This document shows positions 5,630 through 6,711 of a DNA stretch of 6,711 bases, one piece after another. The position numbers and the translations under genes are program-made. The notes under the pieces are model-generated. The model ran no database searches. It worked only from the letters and a program-made list of their open reading frames with translations, and was not told the DNA's origin. Position 1 is the stretch's first letter, and every line of letters starts with the position of its first letter. The DNA is from an uncultured Amylibacter sp. (lineage in GTDB: Bacteria > Pseudomonadota > Alphaproteobacteria > Rhodobacterales > Rhodobacteraceae), in contig CALLAV010000175.1 of assembly GCA_938001995.1 (NCBI GenBank), forward strand, positions 1-6,711, in the 5' to 3' direction.

Positions 5630-6711
5630 TTAATAGAACGTCTGCGGATCAATATCGATGCTAACACGCACATTGGTGGGCGGCTTTATGCTCGCGTACC
5701 AAGCGGACAGTGCGGGTTGGATCACCACACCTTTTGCCGCCTTCACCAAAATCCGCACGCGATGCCGCCCCCGCACCCTTGCAATCGGCGCTGGCGCGGG
5801 ACCGAAAATCTCTGCTTTGATACGGTGCAACGGTTCTGCATTGCGCACCATGTATTGCGCCACATCGAACACCTGTGCGAGGTCTGGACCACTCACGACA
5901 ATCCCCGCCATCCGCCCATAAGGCGGCACACCTGCCATCTCGCGCTGTGCGGCTTCTGCGGCCCAGAACTCCTCTTCCTCACCCGACAAGATCGCTTGAA
6001 TAACAGGGTGTTCCGGTTGCAACGTCTGAATATACGCCGTCCCCTTTTTGTCGGCCCGTCCAGCCCGCCCTGCCACCTGTCGGATCAACTGAAACGTCCG
6101 TTCCGCCGCCCGCAGATCAGACCCTTGCAAACCAAGATCCGCATCGATCACGCCAACACAGGTCAACAGCGGAAAGTTATGCCCCTTCGCCACCAACTGC
6201 GTGCCGATAATAATGTCGGCTTCCCCTTCTGCGATGGACCTGATCCGCTCTTTCAAACTCCGCGCGGATAGGTGCATGTCTGATGAAAGCACTGAAATCT
6301 TCGCCCCTTCAAACCGCGCCTCAGCTTCCTCTGCCAACCGTTCGACCCCAGGACCAACAGCAGCAAGTTTGCCCTCAACCTCACACGATGGGCATTTCTC
6401 GGGCATTGGCTTTGTCTCACCGCATTGGTGACACATCAATCGCCCGTGAAAACGATGTTCAACCATCCTCGCATCGCAATCATCGCAGCCAATTTGAAAC
6501 CCACAGGCCCGACACACTGTCACAGGCGCATAGCCGCGACGGTTCAAAAACAGCAAGGACTGTTCACCAACATCGAGCCGCGCAAACACCTCCCGCGCCA
6601 AGGTCTTGGAAATCCAGCGACCTGTGTCCAGCTCATCACCGCGCAGATCAATCGGCTTCATCTCGGGCAATTCCGCCGCCCCAAACCGCTGCGCCAAATC
6701 GTGGCGTTCAT
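5630..6711 (-). CDS. priA: Primosomal protein N' (PriA helicase), C-terminal half
   Basis: PriA is the DExH-type 3'-5' helicase that recognises stalled forks and reloads the replisome. The frame runs off the right edge (the codon at 6710-6712 is cut), so about 360 of the usual roughly 700-plus residues are here. The 3'-DNA-binding domain and the Walker A/B motifs are outside. Counting from the codon at 6697, LLFLNRRGYAP (48-58) leads into eight zinc cysteines in four CxxC pairs (62/65, 71/74, 89/92, 102/105). Helicase motif V GTQLVAKGHNFP (165-176), VIDADLGLQGSDLRAAERTF (183-202) and motif VI RQVAGRAGR (206-214) follow. The C-terminal domain ends in IDIDPQTFY, the normal family ending. All key residues visible are intact. 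It is upstream of hisC in the same direction, with a 57-nt gap, and is functionally unrelated to it. Confidence 0.95.
   Translation of the reverse strand, partial: ERHDLAQRFGAAELPEMKPIDLRGDELDTGRWISKTLAREVFARLDVGEQSLLFLNRRGYAPVTVCRACGFQIGCDDCDARMVEHRFHGRLMCHQCGETKPMPEKCPSCEVEGKLAAVGPGVERLAEEAEARFEGAKISVLSSDMHLSARSLKERIRSIAEGEADIIIGTQLVAKGHNFPLLTCVGVIDADLGLQGSDLRAAERTFQLIRQVAGRAGRADKKGTAYIQTLQPEHPVIQAILSGEEEEFWAAEAAQREMAGVPPYGRMAGIVVSGPDLAQVFDVAQYMVRNAEPLHRIKAEIFGPAPAPIARVRGRHRVRILVKAAKGVVIQPALSAWYASIKPPTNVRVSIDIDPQTFY

Noticed and set aside
5345..6271. Plus-strand open frame of 308 residues
   Set aside because: It lies antisense to hisC and priA, both with intact family motifs. The product is rich in His, Arg, Cys and Pro with no recognisable domain, as expected for the opposite strand of GC-rich genes.
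1..6711. Mobile element, prophage, CRISPR or defence system
   Set aside because: Every long stretch is explained by conserved chromosomal genes, gaps are 65 bases or less, and no recombinase, direct-repeat array or compositional break is visible.

Overview
This window looks like ordinary chromosomal DNA of an alphaproteobacterium, most likely a marine Rhodobacterales (Roseobacter-group) species. The reasons are the moderately high GC content by eye, the DUF2125 protein, the extensin-like protein with SLRPxxRP repeats, and the hisC-tyrA pair. That placement rests on recalled gene families and gene order, not on a search. I see no transposase, phage gene, CRISPR array, tRNA, rRNA or foreign-looking island.

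Layout. The left edge has a plus-strand pair for membrane quality control: the 3' half of a QmcA/paraslipin-type SPFH protein (1-492) and an NfeD-family partner (502-972). They converge, 4 nt apart, on a minus-strand ChaC-like gamma-glutamylcyclotransferase gene. A strong 12-bp hairpin with a GCGA loop (980-1007) lies in the last codons of that gene. A 65-base gap separates this gene from a divergent plus-strand gene for a membrane-anchored DUF2125 protein (1585-2592). That gene converges, 2 nt apart, on a long minus-strand cluster that fills the rest of the window.

The minus-strand cluster, in transcription order, is priA (3' half only, entering from the right edge), hisC, tyrA and a secreted extensin-like zinc-site protein. 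hisC and tyrA overlap by 4 bases (GTGA), and tyrA abuts the extensin-like gene (TAA directly followed by ATG). These three therefore look translationally coupled. HisC and TyrA together supply the transamination and oxidation steps of tyrosine synthesis, and HisC also serves histidine synthesis. The extensin-like protein has no evident metabolic link and is probably a cell-wall enzyme riding on the same transcript. A 57-nt gap holding a modest hairpin separates priA from hisC.

Coding density is very high and no gene-free stretch exceeds 65 bases. I found no convincing undescribed system. The points most worth checking are the hairpin embedded in the convergent gene, the coupled cell-wall gene, the repeat-bearing linker of the extensin-like protein, and a same-orientation decamer seen four times.
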